Shown: positions 17,481 through 25,989 of the stretch, piece after piece
Layout of the letters: each line of letters starts with the position of its first letter
How positions within the stretch are numbered: the stretch's first letter is position 1
DNA from: Brevundimonas sp. ASV9
GTDB lineage: Bacteria; Pseudomonadota; Alphaproteobacteria; Caulobacterales; Caulobacteraceae
NCBI RefSeq assembly: GCF_016429195.1
Contig: NZ_JAELUF010000014.1
Span: 1 to 50,171, forward strand
Direction: 5' to 3'
Length of the DNA stretch: 50,171 bases
The notes under the pieces: generated by a model
Seen by the model: only the letters and a program-made list of their open reading frames with translations
Databases searched by the model: none
Told to the model about the DNA's origin: nothing
Position numbers and translations under genes: made by a program

Positions 17481-18628
17481 GGCGTGGGCGTTTCAACGGT
17501 CGCCACGGCCTGGGCGGCCAGACCCTCGCCGCGTCCGGTGAAACCAAGCCCTTCGGTCGTGGTCGCCTTGACGCTGACGGCGTCGAGCGGAAGATTCAGC
17601 AGCCCGGCAATCCGGTCGCGCATGGCTTGGCGGTGCGGCTTCACCTTGGGGCGTTCGCAGATCAGGGTGACATCGACATTGACGATGCGGCCGCCCCGCG
17701 CCGCGACCAGTTCGGCGGCGTGGATCAGGAACTGGTCCGAGGAGGCGCCTTTCCATTTCGGATCCGTCGGCGGGAAATGGTCGCCGATGTCGCCGGCCGC
17801 GATGGCGCCCAGGATGGCGTCGGTCAGGGCGTGCAGACCGGCGTCGGCGTCGGAATGGCCAATCAGCTTCTGATCGTGCGGCACCTCGATCCCGCACAGC
17901 CAAACGGACCCGCCGGGCCCCCAGCGATGCACGTCATAGCCGGAGCCGATGCGGGTCTGATAACGCTGCGCTTGGGGCAGCAGAGCTTCGGCCATGGCGA
18001 AATCCTCGGGATAGGTCAGTTTCATCAGACGCGCATCGCCCTGAACCAGGGCCACCGCACCGCCGCTGCGCTGCACGACGACGGCTTCGTCGGTCGGAAC
18101 CTCGGCGTCCGACCAGGCGGCATAGGCGGTCTCGATCACGCCCCGGCGGAAGGCTTGAGGCGTTTGGGCGCGCCACAGACCGTCGCGATCAACCACGTCG
18201 GTCATGATTTCCGCCTCGCCACGCCGAAGGCTGTCGGCGACAGGCAGGGCGGGCAGGGCGCCGTCCGAAGTTTCAAGGGCCGACAGTAGACGGTCGATGA
18301 CGGCGGCGTCCAAAAGCGGACGGGCGGCGTCATGGATCAGCACTGGCTGATCCGTTCCACAGGTCAGAGCTGCAAGCCCGGCGCGGACCGAGTCGGCGCG
18401 GGCGGCTCCACCCGCGACGGCTTTCCAACGCGGCAAATCGGACAGCACCTCCGCCACACGCTCAACGGCGTCAGGCGCGATCACGACGATCAGTTCGTCC
18501 GCGCCGGCGTTCAGCAGGGCCTCGGCGGACCAGCGCAGCACGGGCTTTCCACCCAGGTTCCGCCACTGTTTGTCGCCGCCGGCGCGCGAGCCGGAACCGG
18601 CTGCGACGATGATGCCCGAGAATGTCAT
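17477..18628 (-). CDS. ispDF: Bifunctional IspD/IspF (isoprenoid MEP pathway)
   Basis: One 383-residue polypeptide carries two steps of the non-mevalonate isoprenoid pathway. The N-terminal IspD half (1-225) is the 4-diphosphocytidyl-2-C-methyl-D-erythritol synthase with nucleotide-binding [17 protein letters not shown] and LIHDAARP. The C-terminal IspF half (about 226-383) is the 2,4-cyclodiphosphate synthase with [10 protein letters not shown] (zinc ligands Asp and His), [17 protein letters not shown] and [13 protein letters not shown]. The fusion is usual in alphaproteobacteria. It reads away from dusB, and its 3' end overlaps the MFS fusion by four bases. Confidence 0.97.
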   Translation of the reverse strand: MTFSGIIVAAGSGSRAGGDKQWRNLGGKPVLRWSAEALLNAGADELIVVIAPDAVERVAEVLSDLPRWKAVAGGAARADSVRAGLAALTCGTDQPVLIHDAARPLLDAAVIDRLLSALETSDGALPALPVADSLRRGEAEIMTDVVDRDGLWRAQTPQAFRRGVIETAYAAWSDAEVPTDEAVVVQRSGGAVALVQGDARLMKLTYPEDFAMAEALLPQAQRYQTRIGSGYDVHRWGPGGSVWLCGIEVPHDQKLIGHSDADAGLHALTDAILGAIAAGDIGDHFPPTDPKWKGASSDQFLIHAAELVAARGGRIVNVDVTLICERPKVKPHRQAMRDRIAGLLNLPLDAVSVKATTTEGLGFTGRGEGLAAQAVATVETPTP

Positions 18629-18705
18629 GGCGGCCTTGATAGTGCGCGCGGCGACGGGGCGAAACCATCAAAGCGCCGCGGTCGTGCTTGACGAAGGCGG
18701 CTGCG

Positions 18706-19779
18706 ATGCGGCGAAAGACGGAAATGCCCAAGACCTTGCAAATCGGCGATGTGACCGTGCCCGGCCAGGTGCTGATGGCGCCGATGACCGGCGTGACCGA
18801 TCTGCCGTTCCGCGTGCTGGCCTCCAGACTGGGCGCCGCCTATGTCGCGACAGAGATGGTGGCGGCCAAGGAACTGGCGCGGGCGCGGCCGGACGTCGTG
18901 CGGCGCGCCGCCGTGGGAGCAGGTCTGCCGCTGACCGTCATCCAGCTGGTCGGGCGTGATCCCGAACAGATGGGCGAGGGGGCGCGGATGGCGGAAAAGG
19001 CTGGGGCGGACATCGTGGATCTGAACTTCGGCTGTCCGGCCAAGGAGGTGACAGGCTCGGCCGCCGGTTCGGCTCTGATGCGGACGCCGGATCTGGCGTG
19101 TCGGATCATGGAGGCGGCGGTCAAGGCGACCGATCGGCCGGTGACAGTCAAGATGCGCCTGGGCTGGGACGACGAGAGCCGGAACGCCGCCGAGCTGGCC
19201 CGCCGTGCGGAAGCGATCGGCGTCAAGGCCGTCACGGTGCATGGCCGCACGCGAAAGCAGTTCTACACCGGGCAAGCGGATTGGGACGCGGTCGGGACGG
19301 TGAAGGCGGCGGTCGGCATTCCCGTCATCGTCAATGGCGACATCATCACCGCCGATGAAGCGCGCCAGGCCTTGGCACTGTCCGGCGCGGACGGATTGAT
19401 GCTGGGACGTGGCGTCTACGGCCGGCCATGGCTGGCGGCGCACCTTGAGCGCGCGTTGATCGACGGCGTGGCGCTGGAGGAACCCGGGCCTGAAGAGCGT
19501 CTGGCGATCGTGATCGAACATCTACGGGCGTCGGCCGAGTTCTACGGCCTGCCGCTGGGTTTGAAGATGTTCCGCAAACATCTGGGCTGGTACATCGAAC
19601 AGGCGCCTTGGCCGGCCGATCCGCAACACCGTCGCGAGGCGAAGGCAAGAATTTGCCGCCTGGACGATCCGATGGCCGTCGAAGACGCCATGCACGAACT
19701 GTGGCGGCCGGATTTGCCTCGGTTGGGTAAGTCTGCTGTTGAAAATGGGCCACAGGTGTTGGAGACTGCTGTGGCATGA
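18706..19779 (+). CDS. dusB: tRNA-dihydrouridine synthase DusB
   Basis: This FMN enzyme reduces uridine to dihydrouridine in tRNA D-loops. The 357-residue product has APMTGVTDLPFR (about 22-33), NFGCPAKEVTGSAAGSAL with the catalytic Cys, VKMRLGWDD, VTVHGRTRKQFYTG and VNGDI. The ATG at 18706 has AAGGCGG upstream; an ATG at 18724 and a TTG at 18688 are alternatives. It is the nifR3-type gene that often precedes ntrBC in alphaproteobacteria; here its end overlaps ntrY directly by four bases (ATGA). Confidence 0.94.
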   Translation: MRRKTEMPKTLQIGDVTVPGQVLMAPMTGVTDLPFRVLASRLGAAYVATEMVAAKELARARPDVVRRAAVGAGLPLTVIQLVGRDPEQMGEGARMAEKAGADIVDLNFGCPAKEVTGSAAGSALMRTPDLACRIMEAAVKATDRPVTVKMRLGWDDESRNAAELARRAEAIGVKAVTVHGRTRKQFYTGQADWDAVGTVKAAVGIPVIVNGDIITADEARQALALSGADGLMLGRGVYGRPWLAAHLERALIDGVALEEPGPEERLAIVIEHLRASAEFYGLPLGLKMFRKHLGWYIEQAPWPADPQHRREAKARICRLDDPMAVEDAMHELWRPDLPRLGKSAVENGPQVLETAVA

Positions 19780-22046
19780 CGGATACGCTTTCAGCACGCA
19801 CCGCTTCGCCCGACCTCGCGTCGGACGACGGGTCGTTCTGGGGGTGGGTCGATAGCGAACGGGCGCGGACCGGCTTCGGACTGGCGTTTTTTCTGGCTGT
19901 CGCGATCACGGCTGCGGCTATCTGGCTGGTGGCGGTCGCGCCGGGCGCGACATCGGGCTCGGCGCGCGGATCGAGCAGCCAGATCGCCCTGATCGTGCTG
20001 GCGGCCAATCTGCTGCTGATTTCAGGCCTGGCCATCATCGTCGGCCGGCGCGTGCTGACGCTGGTGCGCAGCACTGACGAAGCCGGATCGCGCCTTCACC
20101 TCAGGTTCGTCGCCTTGTTCTCGATGGTGGCCCTGGTCCCGTCGGTGCTGATCGCCCTGGTGTTCGGCGTTCTGGTCAATCGGGGCGTGGACCAGTGGTT
20201 CAGCCAGAACGTCCAGGCCTCGGTCGAGAACGGAGCGATCGTGGGACGCGCCTATATCCAGGACGTGTCGGCCGCGATGGATGCTGACCTGGTCACTATT
20301 TCGGATCAGTTGGGAAGCGCCAGAAGTCTGTTCGCTGATCGCATTCAGTTTAACGACGCTCTGGGTCAAGTTGGAGACATCTTCGGCTATCCCGCCATCT
20401 ACATTCTGGATGGTAAGGGCGAGGTGCTGGCTCGCGCTGAAAAGACGGGCGCTCCTCCCTATCTTGCGCCGCCGCGCGATGAACTCGCGGCCGCAGCTGA
20501 AGGCGGGCAGCCTCCGCAAACCGTCACGCAGCATCCAGACGCCGTCCGGTCGATCATCGCCCTGCCGTCCTATGGCGACGCCTATCTTTATCTGGTGCGT
20601 CCGCTTCAGGACGGCCTTGTGGCGCGAATGAACACGTCGGTTCAGTCGATCCAGGCTTATCGAGAGGCTCAGGAAAGCCGCGCGCGGATTCAGTCAGCCT
20701 TTATTCTCAGCTATCTGGAAACGGCGCTGCTGGTGTTGGTCGGGGCGGTGTGGCTGGGAATGTCGGCAGCCAGCAGCATCTCCGCGCCCATTGGTCGCTT
20801 GGTGAAGGCGGCGGGACAGGTCGCGGGCGGCGACTTCACCGCAAGGGTCGACAGCGACGGCGCCCCGGCCGAAATCGCCACCCTTTCGGACGCCTTCAAC
20901 CGCATGACCGGCGATCTGCAGGCTCAGCAGGCCGCGCTGAAAGCCGCGAGCGACGAGGCGCATGATCGCAGCCGGTTCATCGAGACGGTGCTGTCGGGCG
21001 TTAGCGCCGGTGTCATCGGCTTGGACAAGCGTGGGCGGGTGTCGGCGATCAACGACAGCGCCCTGCAACTGCTTCACATCGACGACGCCGAGGTTCTGGG
21101 TCACGAACTCGCGGCCCTGTCGCCAGAGCTGAGCGATCTGGTTCGGCGCGCCGAGGCCCATATCGAGGAAGACATCGACGTCAGCCGGGGCGGAGACACG
21201 CGGCGGCTGCGCGTTCGGATCGAGGGCGGCTTCGGTGGCGAGATGGTCCTGACCTTCGACGACATCACCCGCTTGGTGACGGCCCAGCGAAACGCGGCTT
21301 GGCGCGACGTGGCCCGTCGCATCGCCCATGAGATCAAGAACCCGCTGACGCCGATCCAGCTGTCGGCCGAGCGGTTGAAGCGGAAATACCGCGCGCGGAT
21401 CGGCGAGGATGTCGAAATCTTCGACCGGTGTACTGACACCATCATCCGCCAGGTCGGAGACATCGGTCGCATGGTCGATGAGTTCTCGTCCTTCGCCCGC
21501 ATGCCGGCGCCGCGTTTCGCGCCCGAGAACCCGGCCGAAATGCTGCGCGAGGCGGTGTTTGCCCAGCGGGTCGCCGCGCCGGACATCGTGGTCGACATCA
21601 CCGAGCCCCTGCCCAAGACGACAATGGAGGCCGACGGCCGCATGGTTGGGCAGGCGCTGATCAACATCCTCAAAAACGCGGGCGAGTCGGTTGCGGCGCA
21701 ACGGCTTGCCGCTGGCGAAGCTGCGGCGTCGGATCGTGCGGGCGTCATCGCGTCGCTGACGATCGAGGACGGCTTCGCCACCTTCGTCATCGAGGACGAC
21801 GGCGTGGGTCTGCCGGCTCGCGACCGCGATCGCCTGACCGAACCCTATGTGACCACGCGCGAGAAGGGCACGGGCCTGGGCCTGGCCATCGTCAAACGCA
21901 TTTGCGAGGACCACGGCGGCGAGCTGAAGCTGGCCGACGCCAAGACCCTGCGCGGCGCACGCGTGTGCATGATCTTCCCCCTGAAACCCCACGGTAAAGG
22001 CGGCGAGGGCGCGGAGCGCAAGCTCCAGACCCTGGCCGCCGAATAG
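19776..22046 (+). CDS. ntrY: NtrY-like membrane sensor histidine kinase
   Basis: This 756-residue kinase pairs with NtrX. It has N-terminal membrane helices at about 32-52, 68-90 and 110-132, a periplasmic sensor stretch (about 135-305), another helix at 310-330, a HAMP domain, a PAS domain (about 405-500), and the kinase core. The H-box is RIAHEIKNPLTPIQ with His518 as phospho-acceptor; the N-box is NILKNAGES, the G boxes EDDGVGL and TREKGTGLGLAIV. NtrY/NtrX systems affect nitrogen metabolism, redox response and envelope physiology in alphaproteobacteria. It follows dusB with ATGA overlap. The sensor stretch around 20280-20560 looks less GC-rich than the rest. Confidence 0.92.
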   Translation: MTDTLSARTASPDLASDDGSFWGWVDSERARTGFGLAFFLAVAITAAAIWLVAVAPGATSGSARGSSSQIALIVLAANLLLISGLAIIVGRRVLTLVRSTDEAGSRLHLRFVALFSMVALVPSVLIALVFGVLVNRGVDQWFSQNVQASVENGAIVGRAYIQDVSAAMDADLVTISDQLGSARSLFADRIQFNDALGQVGDIFGYPAIYILDGKGEVLARAEKTGAPPYLAPPRDELAAAAEGGQPPQTVTQHPDAVRSIIALPSYGDAYLYLVRPLQDGLVARMNTSVQSIQAYREAQESRARIQSAFILSYLETALLVLVGAVWLGMSAASSISAPIGRLVKAAGQVAGGDFTARVDSDGAPAEIATLSDAFNRMTGDLQAQQAALKAASDEAHDRSRFIETVLSGVSAGVIGLDKRGRVSAINDSALQLLHIDDAEVLGHELAALSPELSDLVRRAEAHIEEDIDVSRGGDTRRLRVRIEGGFGGEMVLTFDDITRLVTAQRNAAWRDVARRIAHEIKNPLTPIQLSAERLKRKYRARIGEDVEIFDRCTDTIIRQVGDIGRMVDEFSSFARMPAPRFAPENPAEMLREAVFAQRVAAPDIVVDITEPLPKTTMEADGRMVGQALINILKNAGESVAAQRLAAGEAAASDRAGVIASLTIEDGFATFVIEDDGVGLPARDRDRLTEPYVTTREKGTGLGLAIVKRICEDHGGELKLADAKTLRGARVCMIFPLKPHGKGGEGAERKLQTLAAE

Positions 22047-22055
22047 CGAGGCAAG

Positions 22056-23462
22056 ATGCGACCAACCGGTTCCGACATTCTCGTTGTCGACGACGAGGCC
22101 GACATCCGCGACCTGGTGTCCGGCCTGCTTGAGGACGAGGGCCATGCCGTGCGCGTCGCCGCAAACTCCGACGAGGCCCTGGCGGCGATCCGGGCAAGGA
22201 AGCCGTCGCTGGCGATCCTGGACATCTGGATGCAGGGCGGCGGGCTGGACGGGCTGGAGCTGCTGGAAGTGGTCAAGGAACTGGACCCTGACCTGCCGGT
22301 GGTGATGATTTCCGGTCACGGCAACATCGAGACGGCGGTGACGGCGCTGAAGCGTGGCGCATATGACTTTATTGAAAAGCCGTTCAAGTCGGATCGGCTC
22401 GTTGTCGTGGTCGAACGCGCCATCGAGGCGGCGACGCTAAGGCGCGAGAACCGCCGCCTGCGCGCGGCGACCATGACGCCGTCGGGTCTGATCGGCCGAT
22501 CACAGGCTGCGCAGGCCTTGCGCAGCACCATCGCCAAGGTGGCGCAGGCCAACAGTCGGGTCCTGATCGCCGGACCGGCCGGCTCGGGCAAGGAACTGGT
22601 TGCGCGTCAGATCCACGAAGCCAGCCCGCGCGCGCGCGCCGAGTTCGTCGCGATTTCGGCCGCCGGAATGACGCCGGAACGTCTGGATGTCGAACTGTTC
22701 GGCGAGGAGGGCCAGGACGGCCGTCCGCGCAAGATCGGCGTGTTCGAACGCGCCCACAACGGCACGCTGTATCTGGACGAAATCAGCGACATGCCGCGCG
22801 AGAGCCAGAGCCGCATCCTGCGCGTTCTGGTGGACCAGCGGTTCCGGCGTGTCGGCGGAGAGCAGGACGTGCAGGTCGATGTCCGCGTCGTGACGTCGAC
22901 TTCGCGCGATCTGAAGGCCGAGATCGCAGAGGGACGTTTCCGCGAAGACCTGTTCCACCGTCTGAATGTGGTGCCGATCCGTGTCCCGCCGCTGTCGGAA
23001 CGGCGCGAGGACATCGCCGAACTGGTCGAATATTTCGTCGACACGATCAGCGCCTCGCAAGGGCTGCCCAAACGCATCGTCGGGGACGATGCGGTGGCGG
23101 TGCTGCAAGTCCACCCGTGGCCCGGCAACATCCGCCAGCTGCGCAACAATATCGAGCGTCTGCTGATCCTGGCGACCGGCGATCCGGCGGAAACGATCAC
23201 CGCCGACATGCTGCCGCAGGAGGTGGCGACCTCTAACGGCGGGACGGCGAACCTGGGCGGCGAGCGCACCATCGCCCTGCCGCTGCGGGAGGCGCGCGAG
23301 GTCTTCGAGCGGGAGTATCTGGCGGCGCAGATCATGCGGTTCGGCGGCAATATCTCGCGCACCGCCGCCTTCATCGGCATGGAGCGATCGGCCCTGCATA
23401 GAAAGCTGAAGTCGCTGGGCGTCTCGCCAGCGCGCGGCGGCGATGAAGAAGAGCCGGCCTGA
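22056..23462 (+). CDS. ntrX: NtrX-like response regulator lacking the sigma-54 GAFTGA loop
   Basis: The 468-residue regulator has a receiver domain (1-120, acidic residues Asp12/Asp13, acceptor Asp56, Lys in EKPFK), an AAA+ domain (about 145-380) and a C-terminal Fis-type helix-turn-helix (about 420-458, NISRTAAFIGMERSALHRKL). Walker A is GPAGSGKE and Walker B LYLDEISDMP. Where sigma-54 activators have ELFGHxxGAFTGA, this reads ELFGEEGQDGRPRKIGVFER, so the GAFTGA loop is missing and sigma-54 activation is not expected. It probably binds DNA as a regulator of sigma-70-type promoters. The gap to ntrY is nine bases, and the stop overlaps the dat ATG. Confidence 0.92.
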   Translation: MRPTGSDILVVDDEADIRDLVSGLLEDEGHAVRVAANSDEALAAIRARKPSLAILDIWMQGGGLDGLELLEVVKELDPDLPVVMISGHGNIETAVTALKRGAYDFIEKPFKSDRLVVVVERAIEAATLRRENRRLRAATMTPSGLIGRSQAAQALRSTIAKVAQANSRVLIAGPAGSGKELVARQIHEASPRARAEFVAISAAGMTPERLDVELFGEEGQDGRPRKIGVFERAHNGTLYLDEISDMPRESQSRILRVLVDQRFRRVGGEQDVQVDVRVVTSTSRDLKAEIAEGRFREDLFHRLNVVPIRVPPLSERREDIAELVEYFVDTISASQGLPKRIVGDDAVAVLQVHPWPGNIRQLRNNIERLLILATGDPAETITADMLPQEVATSNGGTANLGGERTIALPLREAREVFEREYLAAQIMRFGGNISRTAAFIGMERSALHRKLKSLGVSPARGGDEEEPA

Positions 23463-24322
23463 TGTCACGCGTCGCCTATGTGAATGGCGCGTACAGCGCG
23501 CATGGCGAGGCCGTGGTCCATATCGAGGATCGCGGTTTCCAGTTCGCGGACGGCGTCTATGAGGTCTGGTCGGTCTTCGACGGGCGGCTGGCCGATTTCG
23601 AAGGTCACATGAGCCGCCTTCACCGCAGTCTGAGCGAACTGAAGATCGATATCCCGATGAGCGTCGGCGCCTTGGGCGTCGTTCTGCGCGAGACCGTGCG
23701 GCGCAATCGCGTGCGCAACGGCATGGTCTATCTGCAGATCACACGCGGCACGGCGCCGCGCGATCATGGCTTTCCGACCGATATCGCGCCCAGCGTGGTC
23801 GTGACCGCCAAGTCGAGCGATCCGGCGCGAAATCAGCGTCTGGCGAAAAACGGCGCGGCCGGCGTCACCCAGCCCGATGTTCGCTGGGGGCGTTGCGACA
23901 TCAAGACGATCGGCCTGCTGCCGAATGTGCTGGCCAAACAGGCGGCGCGCGAGCGCGGCGCCTATGAGTGCCTGATGTACGACGACATGGGTCTGATCAC
24001 CGAAGGCGCATCGACCAATGCGTGGATCGTGGATGAGGACGGCAGGCTGAGAACGCGGGACATCCAGGCCAATATCTTGCGGGGCGTCACGCGAGCGGCG
24101 GTCCTCGAGCTCGCTGCCGCCGAGGGTGTCGCACTGGAAGAACGCGCCTTCTCGGTCGATGAAGCGAAACGGGCGCGCGAAGTGTTCGTCACCGCCGCCA
24201 GCGCCTTCGTCATGCCGCTGGTTTCGCTGGACGGCGTAAAGATAGGCGACGGCCAGCCCGGCCCGGTCGCGACCCGCCTGCGAGAACTCTATCTTGAACA
24301 GGCGCGTCGAGGGGCCATTTAA
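23462..24322 (+). CDS. dat: D-amino-acid aminotransferase (class IV PLP enzyme)
   Basis: The 286-residue fold-type IV PLP transaminase has [15 protein letters not shown] near the N-terminus, [11 protein letters not shown] with phosphate/carboxylate-binding Arg, the PLP lysine in CDIKTIG (Lys148), and [10 protein letters not shown]. The pattern fits D-alanine aminotransferase better than branched-chain transaminase, since the GTAPRDH region is typical of the former. It would interconvert D-alanine and D-glutamate and could supply peptidoglycan precursors. The ATG overlaps the ntrX stop (TGATG), so it is part of the ntrYX transcription unit. Confidence 0.88.
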   Translation: MSRVAYVNGAYSAHGEAVVHIEDRGFQFADGVYEVWSVFDGRLADFEGHMSRLHRSLSELKIDIPMSVGALGVVLRETVRRNRVRNGMVYLQITRGTAPRDHGFPTDIAPSVVVTAKSSDPARNQRLAKNGAAGVTQPDVRWGRCDIKTIGLLPNVLAKQAARERGAYECLMYDDMGLITEGASTNAWIVDEDGRLRTRDIQANILRGVTRAAVLELAAAEGVALEERAFSVDEAKRAREVFVTAASAFVMPLVSLDGVKIGDGQPGPVATRLRELYLEQARRGAI

Positions 24323-24423
24323 GCCGTTGCCCGAGCGGCCGGGCGGCGGTTAAGGTCGCGGTCGGCTGCATCGGCCCCGCCGCTCCCACGGCGACAAACA
24401 ACGAAGAACAGGAAAAACCTGCC

Positions 24424-24669
24424 ATGTCGCAAGACAAACGTCAGAACCTTCAGGACACCTTCCTCAACTCGGTCCGCAAGACCAAGACGCCGCTGACCAT
24501 TTTCCTGGTCAACGGAGTCAAGTTGCAGGGCATCGTGACCTGGTTCGACAACTTCTGTGTCCTGCTGCGCCGCGATGGCCAGTCCCAGCTGGTGTACAAG
24601 CACGCCATCTCAACCATCATGCCGTCCGCGCCCGTGCAGCTGTACGAGCCCGACGCCGAAGAAGACTGA
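24424..24669 (+). CDS. hfq: RNA chaperone Hfq
   Basis: Hfq is a hexameric Sm-like protein that mediates pairing of small RNAs with mRNAs. The 81-residue sequence has the Sm1 region ([11 protein letters not shown]...[12 protein letters not shown]), the [25 protein letters not shown] region with the Sm2 YKH motif, and a short acidic C-terminal tail (YEPDAEED). It lies 101 bases after dat, with CAGGAAAAACC upstream as ribosome site, and is immediately followed by hflX, the usual hfq-hflX pairing. Confidence 0.99.
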   Translation: MSQDKRQNLQDTFLNSVRKTKTPLTIFLVNGVKLQGIVTWFDNFCVLLRRDGQSQLVYKHAISTIMPSAPVQLYEPDAEED

Positions 24670-25983
24670 TTGACCCAAAAACTGATCGACCACACCGTGC
24701 CGCTGATCCGGGCGGTCGTCATTCACCCCGACCGACGCTCGGACAGTCCCCGGCTGGCGAGCGAACGGCTTGAGGAGGCTGCGGGCCTTGCCCGCGCGCT
24801 GGACCTCGACGTGCGCGCCGAAGAGATCGTTCGGCTGCGCAGCACCACGCCAGCGACCCTGTTCGGCACGGGCAAGGTCGAGGAGTTGGCCGCGCTCGTA
24901 CGCGCCGCAGACGCCGAGGCTGTCATCATCGACGACGCCCTGACGCCGGTGCAGCAGCGCAATCTGGAAAAGGCGTGGGAGGTGAAGGTCATCGACCGCA
25001 CCGGCCTGATCCTGGAAATCTTCGGCCGTCGCGCGCGGACCAAGGAGGGGCGGCTTCAGGTCGAGCTGGCGCGGCTGGATTATGAGCGGTCGCGTCTGGT
25101 GCGGACCTGGACCCACCTTGAGCGGCAACGTGGCGGAACTGGTTCGACCGGCGGGCCCGGCGAAACCCAGATCGAGCTGGACCGGCGTCTGATCGCCGAC
25201 CGGATCGTCAGGCTGAAGTCCGAGTTGGAAGAGGTGCGACGCACGCGCGGCCTGCACCGCAAGCAGCGTCAGAAGGCGCCGTTCCCGACGATCGCCCTGG
25301 TCGGCTACACCAACGCCGGCAAGTCGACGCTGTTCAACCGGCTGACGGGATCGGAGGTCTTCGCCAAGGACCTGTTGTTCGCCACCCTGGACACGACCCA
25401 GCGCACCATCCGGCTGCCGCAAGGGCGACCGGCCATCGTGGCGGATACTGTCGGCTTCATCTCCGACCTGCCGCATGAACTGGTCGAGAGCTTCCGCGCG
25501 ACCCTGGAGGAGGTCGGTGAGGCCGATCTGATCCTGCACGTCCGCGACATAGCCTCGCCCGACAGCGCCGCTCAGGCCAAGGACGTCGAGGCCGTGCTGA
25601 AACAGATCGAGACGCCAGAGGGCAAGACGCGCCGGGTGCTGGAGGTCTGGAACAAGATCGACCTGCTGGATGACGAGGCGCGTGAGACTGTGCTGGGTCA
25701 AGCCGAACGGTTGGCGAAGGACGGTGAAGCGGTCGCCGTCTCAGCCTGGACGGGCGAGGGGATCGAGCCTCTGCGCCAGATCATCGCCGGCCTGATCGAC
25801 GACGATCCCGAGGCTCAGCTGACGCTCGAACCGCATCAGGGCGAGGCCCTGGCGTGGCTGTACGAACATGGGCGGGTCACGTCGCGCGATGCGGACGAGC
25901 TTGGCCGTACTCACGTCACGGTGCGGCTGCATCCTGCGGCGCTGGGGCGATTCGAGCGCCTGTATCCCGACCTGACCGACTGA
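24670..25983 (+). CDS. hflX: Ribosome-associated GTPase HflX
   Basis: HflX is a GTPase that splits stalled or hibernating ribosomes. The 437-residue protein has the N-terminal HflX domain (about 15-190, with FGTGKVEEL and GGTGSTGGPGETQIELDRR), and a G domain with GYTNAGKSTLFN (G1), DTVGFI (G3) and NKIDLL (G4). The start is TTG immediately after the hfq stop codon, with no gap, which implies re-initiation coupled to hfq. No other start gives a full N-terminal domain. Confidence 0.95.
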   Translation: MTQKLIDHTVPLIRAVVIHPDRRSDSPRLASERLEEAAGLARALDLDVRAEEIVRLRSTTPATLFGTGKVEELAALVRAADAEAVIIDDALTPVQQRNLEKAWEVKVIDRTGLILEIFGRRARTKEGRLQVELARLDYERSRLVRTWTHLERQRGGTGSTGGPGETQIELDRRLIADRIVRLKSELEEVRRTRGLHRKQRQKAPFPTIALVGYTNAGKSTLFNRLTGSEVFAKDLLFATLDTTQRTIRLPQGRPAIVADTVGFISDLPHELVESFRATLEEVGEADLILHVRDIASPDSAAQAKDVEAVLKQIETPEGKTRRVLEVWNKIDLLDDEARETVLGQAERLAKDGEAVAVSAWTGEGIEPLRQIIAGLIDDDPEAQLTLEPHQGEALAWLYEHGRVTSRDADELGRTHVTVRLHPAALGRFERLYPDLTD

Positions 25984-25989
25984 GTTTTC

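Noticed and set aside
19700-22100. Sigma-54 promoter for the ntrYX unit
   Set aside because: No GG-N10-GC type -24/-12 element with the proper spacing was seen before dusB, ntrY or ntrX.
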